64,000 bases of DNA from Nakamurella sp. A5-74 (GTDB lineage: Bacteria; Actinomycetota; Actinomycetes; Mycobacteriales; Nakamurellaceae). The notes beneath the pieces were generated by a model. The model had not been told where the DNA came from. It was given only the letters and a program-made list of their open reading frames with translations, and made no database searches. A program made the position numbers and the translations under genes. The DNA lies in contig NZ_CP159218.1 in the NCBI RefSeq assembly GCF_040438885.1, positions 4,340,001 to 4,404,000 on the forward strand, in the 5' to 3' direction. Below are positions 8,358-17,849 of this stretch, in pieces; the stretch's first letter is position 1, and the number at the start of each line of letters is the position of its first letter.

Positions 8358-9248
8358 TCAGGAGACCAGGGTGGCGAACGCGACGATGTTCGACTCGTAG
8401 TGACCGACCGACGGGTTGAACGTTCCGCCGCAGGTGATCAGTCGCAGACCGGCGTGGTCCAGGTTGCCGTACACGACCTGGGTCGGGAACTTGTCCTTGG
8501 CGTACTCCCGCACGCCGTCGACCTTGAAGGTCGCCACCGTGCCGTCCCGGCGGGCCACCTGGATCTCGTCACCCGGCTTGAGGTCACCGAGCTTGTAGAA
8601 CACTGACGGACCGTTGGCCCTGGAGTCCACGTGGCCCAGCAGGATCGACGGGCCGATCTCGCCGGGCGTCGGCGAGCCGTTGAACCAGCCGCTGGACTTG
8701 GTGTCGTCCAGCGGGGGAACCTCGATGGAGCCGTCGGCCGCCGCGCTCATGTTCAGGACTGGCGAATCGGTGACCCCGATGGCCGGGATCGTCAGTGTCG
8801 TCGGCTCCGATTCCGGCAGGATGGGCCCCTTCACCGACACCAGCGGGGTGACGCTGGTGTTGGGTGCGGTGGTCGTCGATGCGGCGGGCTTTGAAGTGCT
8901 CGACGCGGGAGCGCTCGTGCTCGGCTTCGTGGTGGCCGACGCCGAGGTGGAGGGCTGTGACGTGGAGGGGTCGGACGCAGCGGTCGGATCGGTGGAGGAC
9001 GCGCTCGAGGGGGTGCCGCTGTCCTCGACGGAGGTGCTGATCGCACTGGACGTCGGAGCACTGGCCGCGGTGCCGGCCTCGCCGTCGATCACGCCGGCGT
9101 TGGCGGACGTCGGGGAGTCGGGAGGTGTCGCACTGCTGCAGGAGCCGAGGACGAGCAGCAGAGCCCCGAGAGCCGCGAGCACTCCGCTGGCCCACAACCG
9201 CATGCGCATCCGGCGTCGACGCTCGGGGGGTGCCAGGCGGGCATTCAT
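8358..9248 (-). CDS. Class F sortase with possible lipoprotein signal and Ser/Thr-rich linker
   Basis: A 296-residue exported protein. The N terminus has an Arg-rich n-region and a hydrophobic segment ending in LLLVLGSC, which could be a lipobox. A low-complexity Ser/Thr/Pro/Ala linker of roughly 100 residues follows. The C-terminal sortase barrel has the catalytic His in SILLGHVDS and Cys in RLITCGG. Class F sortases are the actinobacterial housekeeping-like transpeptidases or processing enzymes at the cell surface. The segment after the catalytic Cys reads GHYESN, where many sortases place the catalytic Arg, so that residue is not evident. The start at 9248 (MNARLAPPERRRR) is chosen over an upstream in-frame start. 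Confidence 0.85.
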   Translation of the reverse strand: MNARLAPPERRRRMRMRLWASGVLAALGALLLVLGSCSSATPPDSPTSANAGVIDGEAGTAASAPTSSAISTSVEDSGTPSSASSTDPTAASDPSTSQPSTSASATTKPSTSAPASSTSKPAASTTTAPNTSVTPLVSVKGPILPESEPTTLTIPAIGVTDSPVLNMSAAADGSIEVPPLDDTKSSGWFNGSPTPGEIGPSILLGHVDSRANGPSVFYKLGDLKPGDEIQVARRDGTVATFKVDGVREYAKDKFPTQVVYGNLDHAGLRLITCGGTFNPSVGHYESNIVAFATLVS

Positions 9249-9344
9249 CGGGGAGTCTCCGTCGGTCGGTGCGGGTCCGGCAGCGTGCTGTCCAGGAACC
9301 GGACTCCGCGAAGTAGGGATGGTGGGACCTGCCCACCGTGCCAC

Positions 9345-9378
9345 ACCGGGCGGATCCGTCGAAACGGATCCGCCCGGT
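9345..9378 (-). terminator. Terminator hairpin downstream of the ferritin-like genes
   Basis: A perfect 15-bp stem (9345-9359 with 9364-9378) encloses a cgaa tetraloop. It lies between the stop of the minus-strand ferritin-like genes and the start of the sortase, so it most likely ends the ferritin-like transcript. Confidence 0.8.
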
Positions 9379-9465
9379 GAGCTTCGGCACGGGACGAATG
9401 AGCTCTCAGAACCCGCTGTCCCGGACTTCAGGAACTACTACTGATGACGCCGTGAGCGGGAAGGC

Positions 9466-10224
9466 TCAGGTGGCGTCGTCGTGGGCGTAGCGACGCGCTG
9501 CGACCGCAGCCGCACCGGCCGCACCCAGCAATGCGATGCCGCCGACGATGGCACCCGTGCTCGGGCCACCGGCAGTGCTGCCGCCGCCGGTCTGCACGCC
9601 ACCGTTGGGCATGGAGCCCATCTGGCCACCCTTGATGAACGGTGTGGCAGCGGCCAGGACGGTCGCCTTGTCCTTGGGGGTCTCGAAGGCCCCCATGTAG
9701 ACGCCACCCTCGGCCTTGAGGCCGAGCAGGTTGCCGACGACAGCTGCGTGCCGAGCCTCGACACCGAAGATGCTGGCAGCAGCCTGCAGAATGCCCTTGT
9801 CCTTGATGAAGCCGGCAGCACCGAGGTAGGCGCTGGTGCCCAGATTCTCGAAGACGTGGCTGGTCTTCAGGTAGCTGTCACGGCTGGCGAACGACTCACC
9901 GAAATCGACGCCGGGAGCGGCGACCGGAGACCCACCGAGGGACTTGATGGTGTCGGTGAGTGCACTGACGTGGGTCGCTTCATCCGACTCGATGGTGGCG
10001 AGGTACTCCTTCTCCACGCCCGAGAGCAGGTTGGCCTCATTGCCCTGCTTGTAGAACGCTGCTTCCAGGTACTCCAGCGTCAGGGCGTAGTTCAGAACCT
10101 CGAGGTCGTTGGCGAAATCAGGTGCCCCGGCCAGGTTGAACTTGTTGTTCAGGGCGCTGAGGCCCTGAGCTCCGGAAAGCTCCGAAGCGTTTCCGTGCAC
10201 GAGATCGCGTGCTGTGGTGGTCAT
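9466..10224 (-). CDS. Ferritin-like domain protein with C-terminal membrane anchor
   Basis: A 252-residue protein with the desiccation-related ferritin-like four-helix fold. Helix motifs include LEVLNYALTLEYLEAAFY and EKEYLATIESDEATHVSAL (E..H metal-ligand pattern), with a later VEARHAAVV helix supplying another Glu/His pair. The C terminus has a Gly/Ser-rich spacer, a hydrophobic segment (IVGGIALLGAAGAAAVAA) and a positively charged RRYAHDD tail, which suggests a single-pass anchor. No N-terminal signal peptide is seen, unlike its neighbour. It lies 11 bp after a paralogue and is presumably co-transcribed with it. The role (metal handling, oxidative or desiccation stress) is inferred from the family. 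Confidence 0.85.
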   Translation of the reverse strand: MTTTARDLVHGNASELSGAQGLSALNNKFNLAGAPDFANDLEVLNYALTLEYLEAAFYKQGNEANLLSGVEKEYLATIESDEATHVSALTDTIKSLGGSPVAAPGVDFGESFASRDSYLKTSHVFENLGTSAYLGAAGFIKDKGILQAAASIFGVEARHAAVVGNLLGLKAEGGVYMGAFETPKDKATVLAAATPFIKGGQMGSMPNGGVQTGGGSTAGGPSTGAIVGGIALLGAAGAAAVAARRYAHDDAT

Positions 10225-10235
10225 GGATGCTCTCC

Positions 10236-10913
10236 TCAGGAAATGAACGGCTTGGCAGCCGCGAGAACGGTGGCCATGTCGGCCTTCGCCTCGAACGGGG
10301 ACGGGAAGGGCTTGCCGCCGATGAGGCTGGCGATCACCGCAGCGTGACGCGACTCGACGCCCGCGATCGAAGCTGCGGCTGCGAGAACGTCCACGCTCTT
10401 GATGAGCGGAACCTGACCGTGGTACGCGGTCACACCGAGCTCCTCGAACGCCGAAGCGGTCTTCAGGAACGAATCGCGCGAGGCGAAGGTCCCGTCCGGG
10501 TAGGTGATCTTCGGCTTGGAGACCGGGGTGCCACCGAACGCCTTGACGGTGTCGGAGACTGCGCTGACGTGCGTCTTCTCGTGATCCTCGATCGGAGTCA
10601 CCAGCTCGAGTTCGCGACCCGAGAGCAGACCCTTGGCCAGGCCCTGGGAGTAGAAGTCGGCCTCGAGGAACTCGAGGGTGAGGGCGTAGTTGAGGATCTC
10701 AACGTCTCCCTCGGTGCCCGCGGCCGGAGCGGCCCCGCGCATGATGTTCGCCGGTGAAGCACCGGCGACGCCGGCTCCACCGAGCAGACCGCCAGCCACG
10801 AATGTGGCTCCGAAGCCCACCAGTCCTGCCATCTTCAGGAACTTGCGACGGTCGGTGCTGGTGCTGAACTCCAGTACCGGCTTTCCGCCGAAGATCCTCT
10901 CTTCGCCTGCCAT
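10236..10913 (-). CDS. Ferritin-like domain protein with Tat signal
   Basis: A 225-residue paralogue of the downstream gene. It carries a twin-arginine export signal (DRRKFLKMAGLVGFGA) about 20 residues in, followed by a hydrophobic core and an AGASPA-type cleavage region. It also has the ferritin-like helices VEILNYALTLEFLEADFY, EDHEKTHVSAVSDTVKA and GVESRHAAVIASLIGG. Tat export implies folding, and perhaps metal loading, before secretion. It is first in a two-gene operon. The two proteins differ in their tether: one exported through Tat, one with a C-terminal hydrophobic anchor. Confidence 0.87.
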   Translation of the reverse strand: MAGEERIFGGKPVLEFSTSTDRRKFLKMAGLVGFGATFVAGGLLGGAGVAGASPANIMRGAAPAAGTEGDVEILNYALTLEFLEADFYSQGLAKGLLSGRELELVTPIEDHEKTHVSAVSDTVKAFGGTPVSKPKITYPDGTFASRDSFLKTASAFEELGVTAYHGQVPLIKSVDVLAAAASIAGVESRHAAVIASLIGGKPFPSPFEAKADMATVLAAAKPFIS

Positions 10914-11281
10914 GGGGTGTTCCCTTCGCTCGTGTCACGAACGCTCTCGCGTCGTCGCGGAGTGGTGCTGCGGCGCCGAACCGGTCGAACCGGGCCGGGA
11001 ACTGATACGCGTGACGTCCGTAGTGGACAGTCGCGGTTCGGGGTGGCCGCAGTCACGGATGGGTGCAACCCTCAGGTTCACTCGGACGGACCGGAACCCG
11101 GCGCCGTCGAGGACTTCCGGTCGGCCAATTCTGTGCAAAGCAGACAGATCGGCGCTGTGCGGTCGTTCAAACCCGCCGAACGGGTGGTGTGCAGGGATGG
11201 GGTCGGCTCCAGAGCCACGTTCAGTCACTCAGCGCGACCGCCCGGGGCTGAATCGTCGGATCTCGGCGCTACCGTCTATCG
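10914..11281. other. 368-bp divergent intergenic region
   Basis: It lies between the start of the minus-strand ferritin-like operon and the leaderless glycosylase gene, and must hold both promoters. TACCGT at 11270-11275 sits 6 nt before the GTG at 11282. No gene or strong hairpin was recognised. Confidence 0.5.
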
Positions 11282-12388
11282 GTGCTCCCCCACCGGTTGA
11301 CGCTGACCGACGCGCGGCAGGTCGCCGTGCGCGCCCAGCTGCTGGACGCCGACCGCCCCGATCAGATCCTCCGGCTGACCGAGCACCTCACGGCGTTCCA
11401 GCTGGACCCGACGTCGGCCGTAGCCCCCAGCGCCGAACTGGTCGCCTGGAGCCGGCTGGGTGCCTGGATCGCGACCGACACGATCGCTGCGGCTCTCGCG
11501 GACCGCACCCTGTTCGATCTCGACAACTTCGCCCGTCCGGCAACGGACCTCCCGCTGTTCACCGCGGCGATGGCCGGGTGGCCGGGCCCGGAGCCGCTGC
11601 AGGGCTGGCAGCGGGCATCCCGGGACTGGGTGACCGCGAACGACGCCTGCCGCCGCGACGTCCTCGCGGCGCTGGCCACCGGAGGTCCCCAGGTGATCGG
11701 GGAGCTTCCGGACACCTGCGTCGTGCCGTGGCGCTCGTCCGGGTGGAACAACAATCGCAACGTCGGTCGACTGGTCGAGATGATGGCTCGGCGCGGCGAG
11801 GTCGCGGTCGCCGGGCGCCGTGGTCGGGAGAAGCTCTGGGACTTGGCCGGCAACGTCCACCCGGATCTCCCGTCGGTGCCGCTCGAGCAGGCCCAGCACC
11901 GGCTCGCCGAACGGCGACTCACTGCGCTCGGCCTCGCCAGGGCGAAGGCCGTGGAGACTCCGATCGAACCGAACGGCGTCGGAGGAGTCGGTGAGCCTGC
12001 CGTGATCGAGGGAGTGCGAGGCCAGTGGCGCGTCGACCCGACCCAGCTGGACCGACCGTTCATCGGGCGGACCGCACTGCTCTCCCCGCTGGACCGGCTG
12101 GTCTTCGACCGCAAGCGGATGACGGAGATCTTCGCCTTCGACTACCAACTGGAGATGTACAAGCCGGCTGCCCAGCGACGCTGGGGTTACTACGCGCTGC
12201 CCGTCCTGGTCGGTGACCAGCTGGTCGGCAAGGTGGACGCCACCGCGGATCGCGCCGCCGGGGTGCTGCGGGTCGCCGCCCTGCACCGCGACCCGCTGTA
12301 CCCGGACGACGCGGAGGACTCGGTTCGCGCCGAGCTCGACTCGCTGGCCGAATGGCTCGGCCTCGGCCTGGAGCTCCCCGCGGACTGA
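11282..12388 (+). CDS. Winged-helix DNA glycosylase, YcaQ/AlkX family
   Basis: A 368-residue protein matching the helix-turn-helix_42 (YcaQ-like) family of DNA interstrand-crosslink glycosylases. The catalytic-site motif of AlkX/YcaQ enzymes, Q-hydrophobic-D, is present as FQLD near residue 38. The family-typical ALLSPLDRLVFDRKRMTEIF and FDYQLEMYKP..RWGYYALPVL signatures occupy the C-terminal half. Enzymes of this family unhook alkylated bases, including nitrogen-mustard crosslinks. The start is a GTG with TACCGT 6 nt upstream, suggesting a leaderless transcript. It stands alone, followed by short 18-bp direct repeats at about 12386-12430. Confidence 0.87.
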   Translation: MLPHRLTLTDARQVAVRAQLLDADRPDQILRLTEHLTAFQLDPTSAVAPSAELVAWSRLGAWIATDTIAAALADRTLFDLDNFARPATDLPLFTAAMAGWPGPEPLQGWQRASRDWVTANDACRRDVLAALATGGPQVIGELPDTCVVPWRSSGWNNNRNVGRLVEMMARRGEVAVAGRRGREKLWDLAGNVHPDLPSVPLEQAQHRLAERRLTALGLARAKAVETPIEPNGVGGVGEPAVIEGVRGQWRVDPTQLDRPFIGRTALLSPLDRLVFDRKRMTEIFAFDYQLEMYKPAAQRRWGYYALPVLVGDQLVGKVDATADRAAGVLRVAALHRDPLYPDDAEDSVRAELDSLAEWLGLGLELPAD

Positions 12389-12577
12389 GCACTCTCCGCG
12401 CACCGAGCACTCCCAACGCACTGAGCATCAGACCGTGGTCGTACCCGGCGCCCGTCCACTGCCCCCGCGGACGCACTCACCCTCGCCGAGATCCCGTCCC
12501 GTGCTCCGATCCGGCAGGCGGCCCGAATTCCTAGCGTTGTCCGTGTCCACTTCGACGACACGAAACGAGCACATCGC

Positions 12578-13357
<780 letters not shown>

Positions 13358-13358
13358 G

Positions 13359-15815
13359 GTGGTGCTCTGGAAGCTGGTGCGCCGACAACTCGCCCACCGA
13401 CCGCGGCGACTGATCTCGGTGCTGGTGACGGTCGTCATCGGCGTGGGCTTCACCGCTGCCTGCATCACCTACAACGCCACCGCGAAGGCGTCGCTGGCCC
13501 ACCAGGTCGCCGGCATCGGGCGCACCGCGGACGTGCTGATCGTCCCGGCCCCCGAGGTCCCGGCGAAGACCCTGCTCGCGGTGAGCGGGGTCGCCGCTGT
13601 CGAGAGCTCGCTGAGCGGATCCACCGCCTACCGCACCGACGCCGCCAAGGGATACGCCAGCATCGCCGGCGTCCCGTCGCCGTCACTGCGCTGGTTCACC
13701 CTGTCCGCCGGCACCTGGCCCGACGATCGACAGGTGGTGGTCGGGGAGGACTTCGCGACATCGGCCGGGCTGCGGCTGGGGTCGACGCTCACCCTGGCAG
13801 GTGCCGGGACGAGCGATCAGCAGCTGACGGTCGCCGGGATCGTTGCGGGTGGCGGGCTCGGAGGCGCGGACGTCTTCGCACCTCCGGCGCTCGTGCAGAA
13901 GATCCCAGGGGTCAACCCCGACCTCGTCGCGGTGAGCGTGGCCGACGGCGTCGATCCCGCCCAGGTCGTCACTGCTCTGCGCGCCGTGGTCCCGTCCGGA
14001 GTTGCCGGCGGGTCCGAGGTGCTGACCGGCGCGCAGTTCGCCGCCGAACGGGTCACCGCGGTGACGGACGGCAGCGACCTGCTCGGCACCCTGCTGCTCG
14101 GGTTCGCGGCGATCGCCCTGCTGGTGGGCGGAATCGTCATCGCGAACGTCTTCACGATCCTGACCACGGCGCGACGACGCGAGCTGGCGCTGCTGCGCTG
14201 CATCGGAGCCACCTCCGGTCAGGTGACCGGACAGGTGGTGCTCGAGGGTCTGGCGGTCGGCGCCCTCGGATCGATCGTCGGGGTGCTGGCCGGGTACGGT
14301 GCCGCAGCCGCGCTGACCACGCAGCTCGGATCGGCACAGGGCGGGGTCGTCGCAGATGTCGCCGGGCTGCTGATCGCGCTGCTGGCCGGGATCGTCATCA
14401 CCACCGGGGCAGCGGCCTTCCCGGCGATCCGGACCGGCCGGGTCGCTCCGCTGGCCGCGCTGCAACCGATCAGTCCGGAGGCCTCCACCCGGCGGGTGGG
14501 AATTCTGCGGGTGGTGTCCGGCCTGGTGCTCACCCTCGGCGGGGCCGGCGGCCTGCTGTACGCAGCCTCCACCGGATCGTTCGCGCTCGCCCTCGGAACG
14601 GCTGCGGTGTCGGCGATCGGCGTACTGCTGCTCACCCGAGCCGCCCTCCCGCTGGTGATGCGTGCTCTCGGACCGGTGGCGCGGTTGGCAGGCATCCCCG
14701 GCCGGCTGGCCACTGCCAACGCTCTCCGGACACCCGGTCGAGCAGCGGCCACCAGTGCTGCATTGCTGGTCGGCGTTGCCCTCATCGTCACCCTGCAGGT
14801 CGGCGCGGCCTCAGCCGGCGCGACCCTCGATCGTGAACTCTCACAACGCTTCCCGGTTCCACTGGCAGTGACCGACACCCGAGGAACAGCATTGCCGTCC
14901 TCGGTGTTGCAGGCGGCGCGGGTGGCCGGCCTCGACCCCGGCGAGGTCCGCGGAGCCCGGCTGCGCGCGACGGCCCCGGCGGGCGGCGCGCTCACCGAAC
15001 TTCTCGGTGACGGACCGGCGCTCGTCATCGCACCCTCCGCGCAGGCACTGGGAGCGGCGGGGACCACCGTTCCCGACGGCGTGGTGGAGGTTCCCGACTG
15101 GTGGGCCGACAGCGGCGTGCGGAACGACAGCCGGATCGCCTTCGGCACCGGCGCCGGCCGGGTCGACCTGCAGGTACGCACCGGGCATCTCGGCGACGCC
15201 GCCGGGGCCAGCGTCCTGGTGGTCAACAGTGCTGTGCTGCAACGACTCTCGTCCGGAGCACCGGTGGTCGCCCTCTGGGCCGCGGTACCGGCAGGTGTGG
15301 ACGCTGCCACCGCCGACGGGGCACTGCGTCGGGCGACGTCCTCGATGCCGGCCGTCGAAGTGGGTGGCAGCGCAGCCGAACGTGCGATGAACGAGGATGC
15401 GCTCGGCACCGTCCTGACGATCGCCACCGCGCTGCTCGCCGTGGCAGTGCTGATCGCGCTCGTCGGCATCGCCAGCACCCTGGCGCTGTCGGTACTGGAG
15501 CGCACCCGCGAGTCGGCGCTGCTGCGGGCGCTGGGCCTGCAGCGGTCCCAGCTCCGCCGGATGATCTCGGTCGAGGCGCTGCTGCTGGCCGCGGTCGGCG
15601 CGCTCACCGGTGCCGCACTGGGCATCGGGTACGGGCTGGCGGGCAGTTCGTCGGTCACCGCGGAGATCGGCCGGGACGTGGTCTGGCAGGTGCCGTGGGG
15701 GCAGATCCTGCTGGTGATCGGGGCCGCCCTGGTGGCCGGCCTGCTGGCCTCGGCACTTCCCGCCCGCACCGCGACCCGGGTCTCGCCGGCAGCTGCGCTG
15801 GCCGAGCAGGGCTGA
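13359..15815 (+). CDS. FtsX-like ABC transporter permease
   Basis: An 818-residue permease with the duplicated actinobacterial FtsX layout. It has an N-terminal transmembrane helix (RLISVLVTVVIGVGFTAACIT), an extracellular MacB-like periplasmic core, three helices around residues 245-370, then a second helix, extracellular domain and three-helix set at the C terminus. Both FtsX repeats carry the signature pattern (RRRELALLRCIGATSGQV and RTRESALLRALGLQRSQLRRM). The start is a GTG directly after the ATPase stop; GTG GTG are adjacent, so the first residue is ambiguous by one. Together they form a MacB-like exporter or envelope mechanochemical complex. Confidence 0.94.
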   Translation: MVLWKLVRRQLAHRPRRLISVLVTVVIGVGFTAACITYNATAKASLAHQVAGIGRTADVLIVPAPEVPAKTLLAVSGVAAVESSLSGSTAYRTDAAKGYASIAGVPSPSLRWFTLSAGTWPDDRQVVVGEDFATSAGLRLGSTLTLAGAGTSDQQLTVAGIVAGGGLGGADVFAPPALVQKIPGVNPDLVAVSVADGVDPAQVVTALRAVVPSGVAGGSEVLTGAQFAAERVTAVTDGSDLLGTLLLGFAAIALLVGGIVIANVFTILTTARRRELALLRCIGATSGQVTGQVVLEGLAVGALGSIVGVLAGYGAAAALTTQLGSAQGGVVADVAGLLIALLAGIVITTGAAAFPAIRTGRVAPLAALQPISPEASTRRVGILRVVSGLVLTLGGAGGLLYAASTGSFALALGTAAVSAIGVLLLTRAALPLVMRALGPVARLAGIPGRLATANALRTPGRAAATSAALLVGVALIVTLQVGAASAGATLDRELSQRFPVPLAVTDTRGTALPSSVLQAARVAGLDPGEVRGARLRATAPAGGALTELLGDGPALVIAPSAQALGAAGTTVPDGVVEVPDWWADSGVRNDSRIAFGTGAGRVDLQVRTGHLGDAAGASVLVVNSAVLQRLSSGAPVVALWAAVPAGVDAATADGALRRATSSMPAVEVGGSAAERAMNEDALGTVLTIATALLAVAVLIALVGIASTLALSVLERTRESALLRALGLQRSQLRRMISVEALLLAAVGALTGAALGIGYGLAGSSSVTAEIGRDVVWQVPWGQILLVIGAALVAGLLASALPARTATRVSPAAALAEQG

Positions 15816-16384
15816 CCCCGGGGCTCCGGCGGTACAGGGGTCCGCCGGCCCCCGGGGTCGCCGGTGACGATGGGGTCGCCGGTGACGCCGTTGCGCCTTC
15901 GCACTGCGTCGGCCCGGTCGGGTGGCTGGGCTGGCGGTGCGCTGGGCGGCTGGGCTGGGCTGGGCTGGTCGAGGGGTCCAGCCCGGCCCCGCCGCGGGAG
16001 TTCTTGCTGGTGACAAGGCGCTCGCACGTGTTCTCGCTGGTGACAAGGGCAGTCGCTGGCGTCACGGACGTCCTTGAAGCCAGCGACTGCCCGCAACACC
16101 AGCGACAAGTTCAGGGAGCCGATGGTGGAGCGCACCCGTCGCCGGCCGGCCCTGACACGCCCGACGTCGTCGCCGCCGGCAAGGGTGATGCTGACGAAAA
16201 GAATGCCTGTGTCGCCGCTACAGACCTGCTGGTGCGGCCGATGACACAACCGGAACGCTCGTTGCAGCGGGTCGACTTCTGGCCGAGCCTCACGGTCCGC
16301 GGATCGACCTGTCCACCACCGCCCGGCTCGACCTGACCGGATTGCCGCCCGAGGTCGGATCTGCCCTCTGGAACGATCAGCAGT
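15816..16384. other. 569-bp intergenic region with long hairpin and short repeats
   Basis: No gene was recognised. The first 150 bp are low-complexity (ggggtcgccggtgacg twice, then runs of ctgggctggg). A long near-perfect hairpin follows at 16034-16105, annotated separately. The last 250 bp show nothing beyond ordinary high-GC sequence and must hold the MATE promoter. Confidence 0.55.
16034..16105. repeat. Long two-stage hairpin with ctggtgacaag repeats
   Basis: An outer 9-bp stem (16034-16042 with 16097-16105) and an inner perfect 14-bp stem (16047-16060 with 16079-16092) are separated by a 4x4 internal loop (acaa/gcaa). The terminal loop is 18 nt. An extra copy of gctggtgacaag sits just upstream near 16007-16018. 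This could be a terminator for the exporter genes or a small mobile repeat. Confidence 0.75.
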
Positions 16385-17716
16385 GTGTCTGCCGCCGAAC
16401 CGAGCCTGAACCGTCAGATCGCCCGGCTTGCCCTCCCCGCCCTCGGCGCGCTGCTCGCGGAACCGGTCTTCCTGCTGGCCGACACCGCGATCGTCGGCCA
16501 TCTCGGCATCGCTCCGCTCGCCGGGGTCGGCATCGGCTCGACCATCCTGCTGACCGTGGTCGGGCTGTCGGTGTTCCTGGCCTACGGGACCACTTCCCAG
16601 GTGTCGCGGCTGCTGGGGGCCGGCGATCTGCGCCGGGCGTTGTCCCTCGGGATGGACGGCATCCATCTGGCCATGGCCATCGGCATGACGATCGCGCTCG
16701 TCGGCATCCCGTCCGCGGGACCGCTGGTGCGCGCTTTCGGCTCGGAGCCGGGGGTCAGCCATCAGGGCACCGTCTACCTGTTGTGGTCGCTGGTCGGCCT
16801 GCCGGGGATGCTCGTCGTGCTGGCGACGACCGGCGTCCTGCGCGGTCTGCAGGACACCCGCACCCCGCTGTGGGTGGCGGCCGGCGGGGCGGCGCTGAAC
16901 GTCGTTCTCAACCTGGTCTTCGTGCTGGGCCTGCACTGGGGGGTGGCGGGATCGGCGATCGGCACGTCGATCACCCAGACGGTGATGGCCGGGGTGCTGG
17001 TCGTCGTCGTTGCCCGTCACGCCCGGCTGCACGGCTCGTCGCTGCGACCAGACGTCCGCGGCATCAGGGGGGCCGGTGCGAGCGCCGTCCCGCTGCTGAT
17101 CCGCACCGTTGCGTTGCGCATCGGCATCCTCGCGACCACCGCCGTCGCGGTCGGCCAAGGAGCGGCCGCGCTGGCCGGCCACCAGGTGGTCTCGACGATC
17201 TGGAACTTCCTGGCCCTCGGGCTGGACGCGCTCGCCATCGCCGCGCAGGCTCTCACCGGGCGAGCGCTGGGCGCCGGTGATGCCGCGGACGTGCGGGTGA
17301 TCACCGACCGGATGGTCCGTTGGTCGCTGGTCGCCGGGGCGACGATCGGGGTGGCGATCCTGCTCGCCCACCCGTTCATCGGTGCGCTGTTCTCACCGGA
17401 CCCGGAGGTGCGCCGGGCGGTGGCACTGGGGCTGATCGTGGTCGGCATCGCCCTGCCGGTGGCCGGGTACGTGTTCCTGCTCGACGGGGTGCTGATCGGT
17501 GCTGGCGACGGACGGTTTCTCGCCTGGAGCGGCCTGGTCGCGGTGGCCGGCTACCTGCCGTTCGCGTGGGCCGTGGGGCACTGGGCGCCGGACGGTCCCG
17601 TCGGTCTGCTGTGGCTGTGGATCGTCTACTGCGGGGTCTACCTGATGGCCAGGGCACTGGCGCAGGGGCTGCGATACCGCCGCGACGACTGGCTGGTGCT
17701 CGGTGGCTCACGCTGA
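16385..17716 (+). CDS. MATE family efflux transporter (DinF-like)
   Basis: A 443-residue integral membrane protein with about twelve hydrophobic segments in two homologous halves. It begins with the MATE-typical IARLALPALGALLAEPVFLLADTAIVGHLG, where the Asp in the first helix is likely part of the cation site. A second-half counterpart reads ALAGHQVVSTIWNFLALGLDALAIAAQALTGRALG. The family exports drugs, toxins or metabolites using H+ or Na+. The DinF subgroup is suggested by the overall pattern only. The start is a GTG without an obvious ribosome-binding site. No linked regulator. Confidence 0.92.
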   Translation: MSAAEPSLNRQIARLALPALGALLAEPVFLLADTAIVGHLGIAPLAGVGIGSTILLTVVGLSVFLAYGTTSQVSRLLGAGDLRRALSLGMDGIHLAMAIGMTIALVGIPSAGPLVRAFGSEPGVSHQGTVYLLWSLVGLPGMLVVLATTGVLRGLQDTRTPLWVAAGGAALNVVLNLVFVLGLHWGVAGSAIGTSITQTVMAGVLVVVVARHARLHGSSLRPDVRGIRGAGASAVPLLIRTVALRIGILATTAVAVGQGAAALAGHQVVSTIWNFLALGLDALAIAAQALTGRALGAGDAADVRVITDRMVRWSLVAGATIGVAILLAHPFIGALFSPDPEVRRAVALGLIVVGIALPVAGYVFLLDGVLIGAGDGRFLAWSGLVAVAGYLPFAWAVGHWAPDGPVGLLWLWIVYCGVYLMARALAQGLRYRRDDWLVLGGSR

Positions 17717-17815
17717 TCGCGCGAGCGCGCGAACCCAGCCGACGTTGATCGAGCGAGCGCGGCAACCCGGCCGACGCTGATCGAGCGAGCGCAGCGAGTC
17801 GAGATCCCGCACGTG
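17717..17815. repeat. Dispersed tgatcgagcgagcg repeats between MATE and apt
   Basis: Three degenerate copies of the dispersed element (tgatcgcgcgagcg, ttgatcgagcgagcg, ctgatcgagcgagcgcagcg) with a spacer related to aacccggccgacg, ending in agtcgagatccc. It is the same family as at 1816-1970, in the opposite orientation. Confidence 0.8.
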
Positions 17816-17849
17816 CATCAGCCCGGCGAGCACCCGTCATAGTGGTCGG

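Noticed and set aside
12386-12430. 18-bp tandem direct repeat after the glycosylase gene
   Set aside because: Only about 2.5 degenerate copies; too short and imperfect to assign a role.
14219-17371. 1050-codon open frame on the minus strand
   Set aside because: It is antisense to the FtsX permease and MATE genes, whose sequences and motifs are clear; the minus-strand translation is low-complexity Ser/Arg/Pro/Ala typical of high-GC shadow frames.
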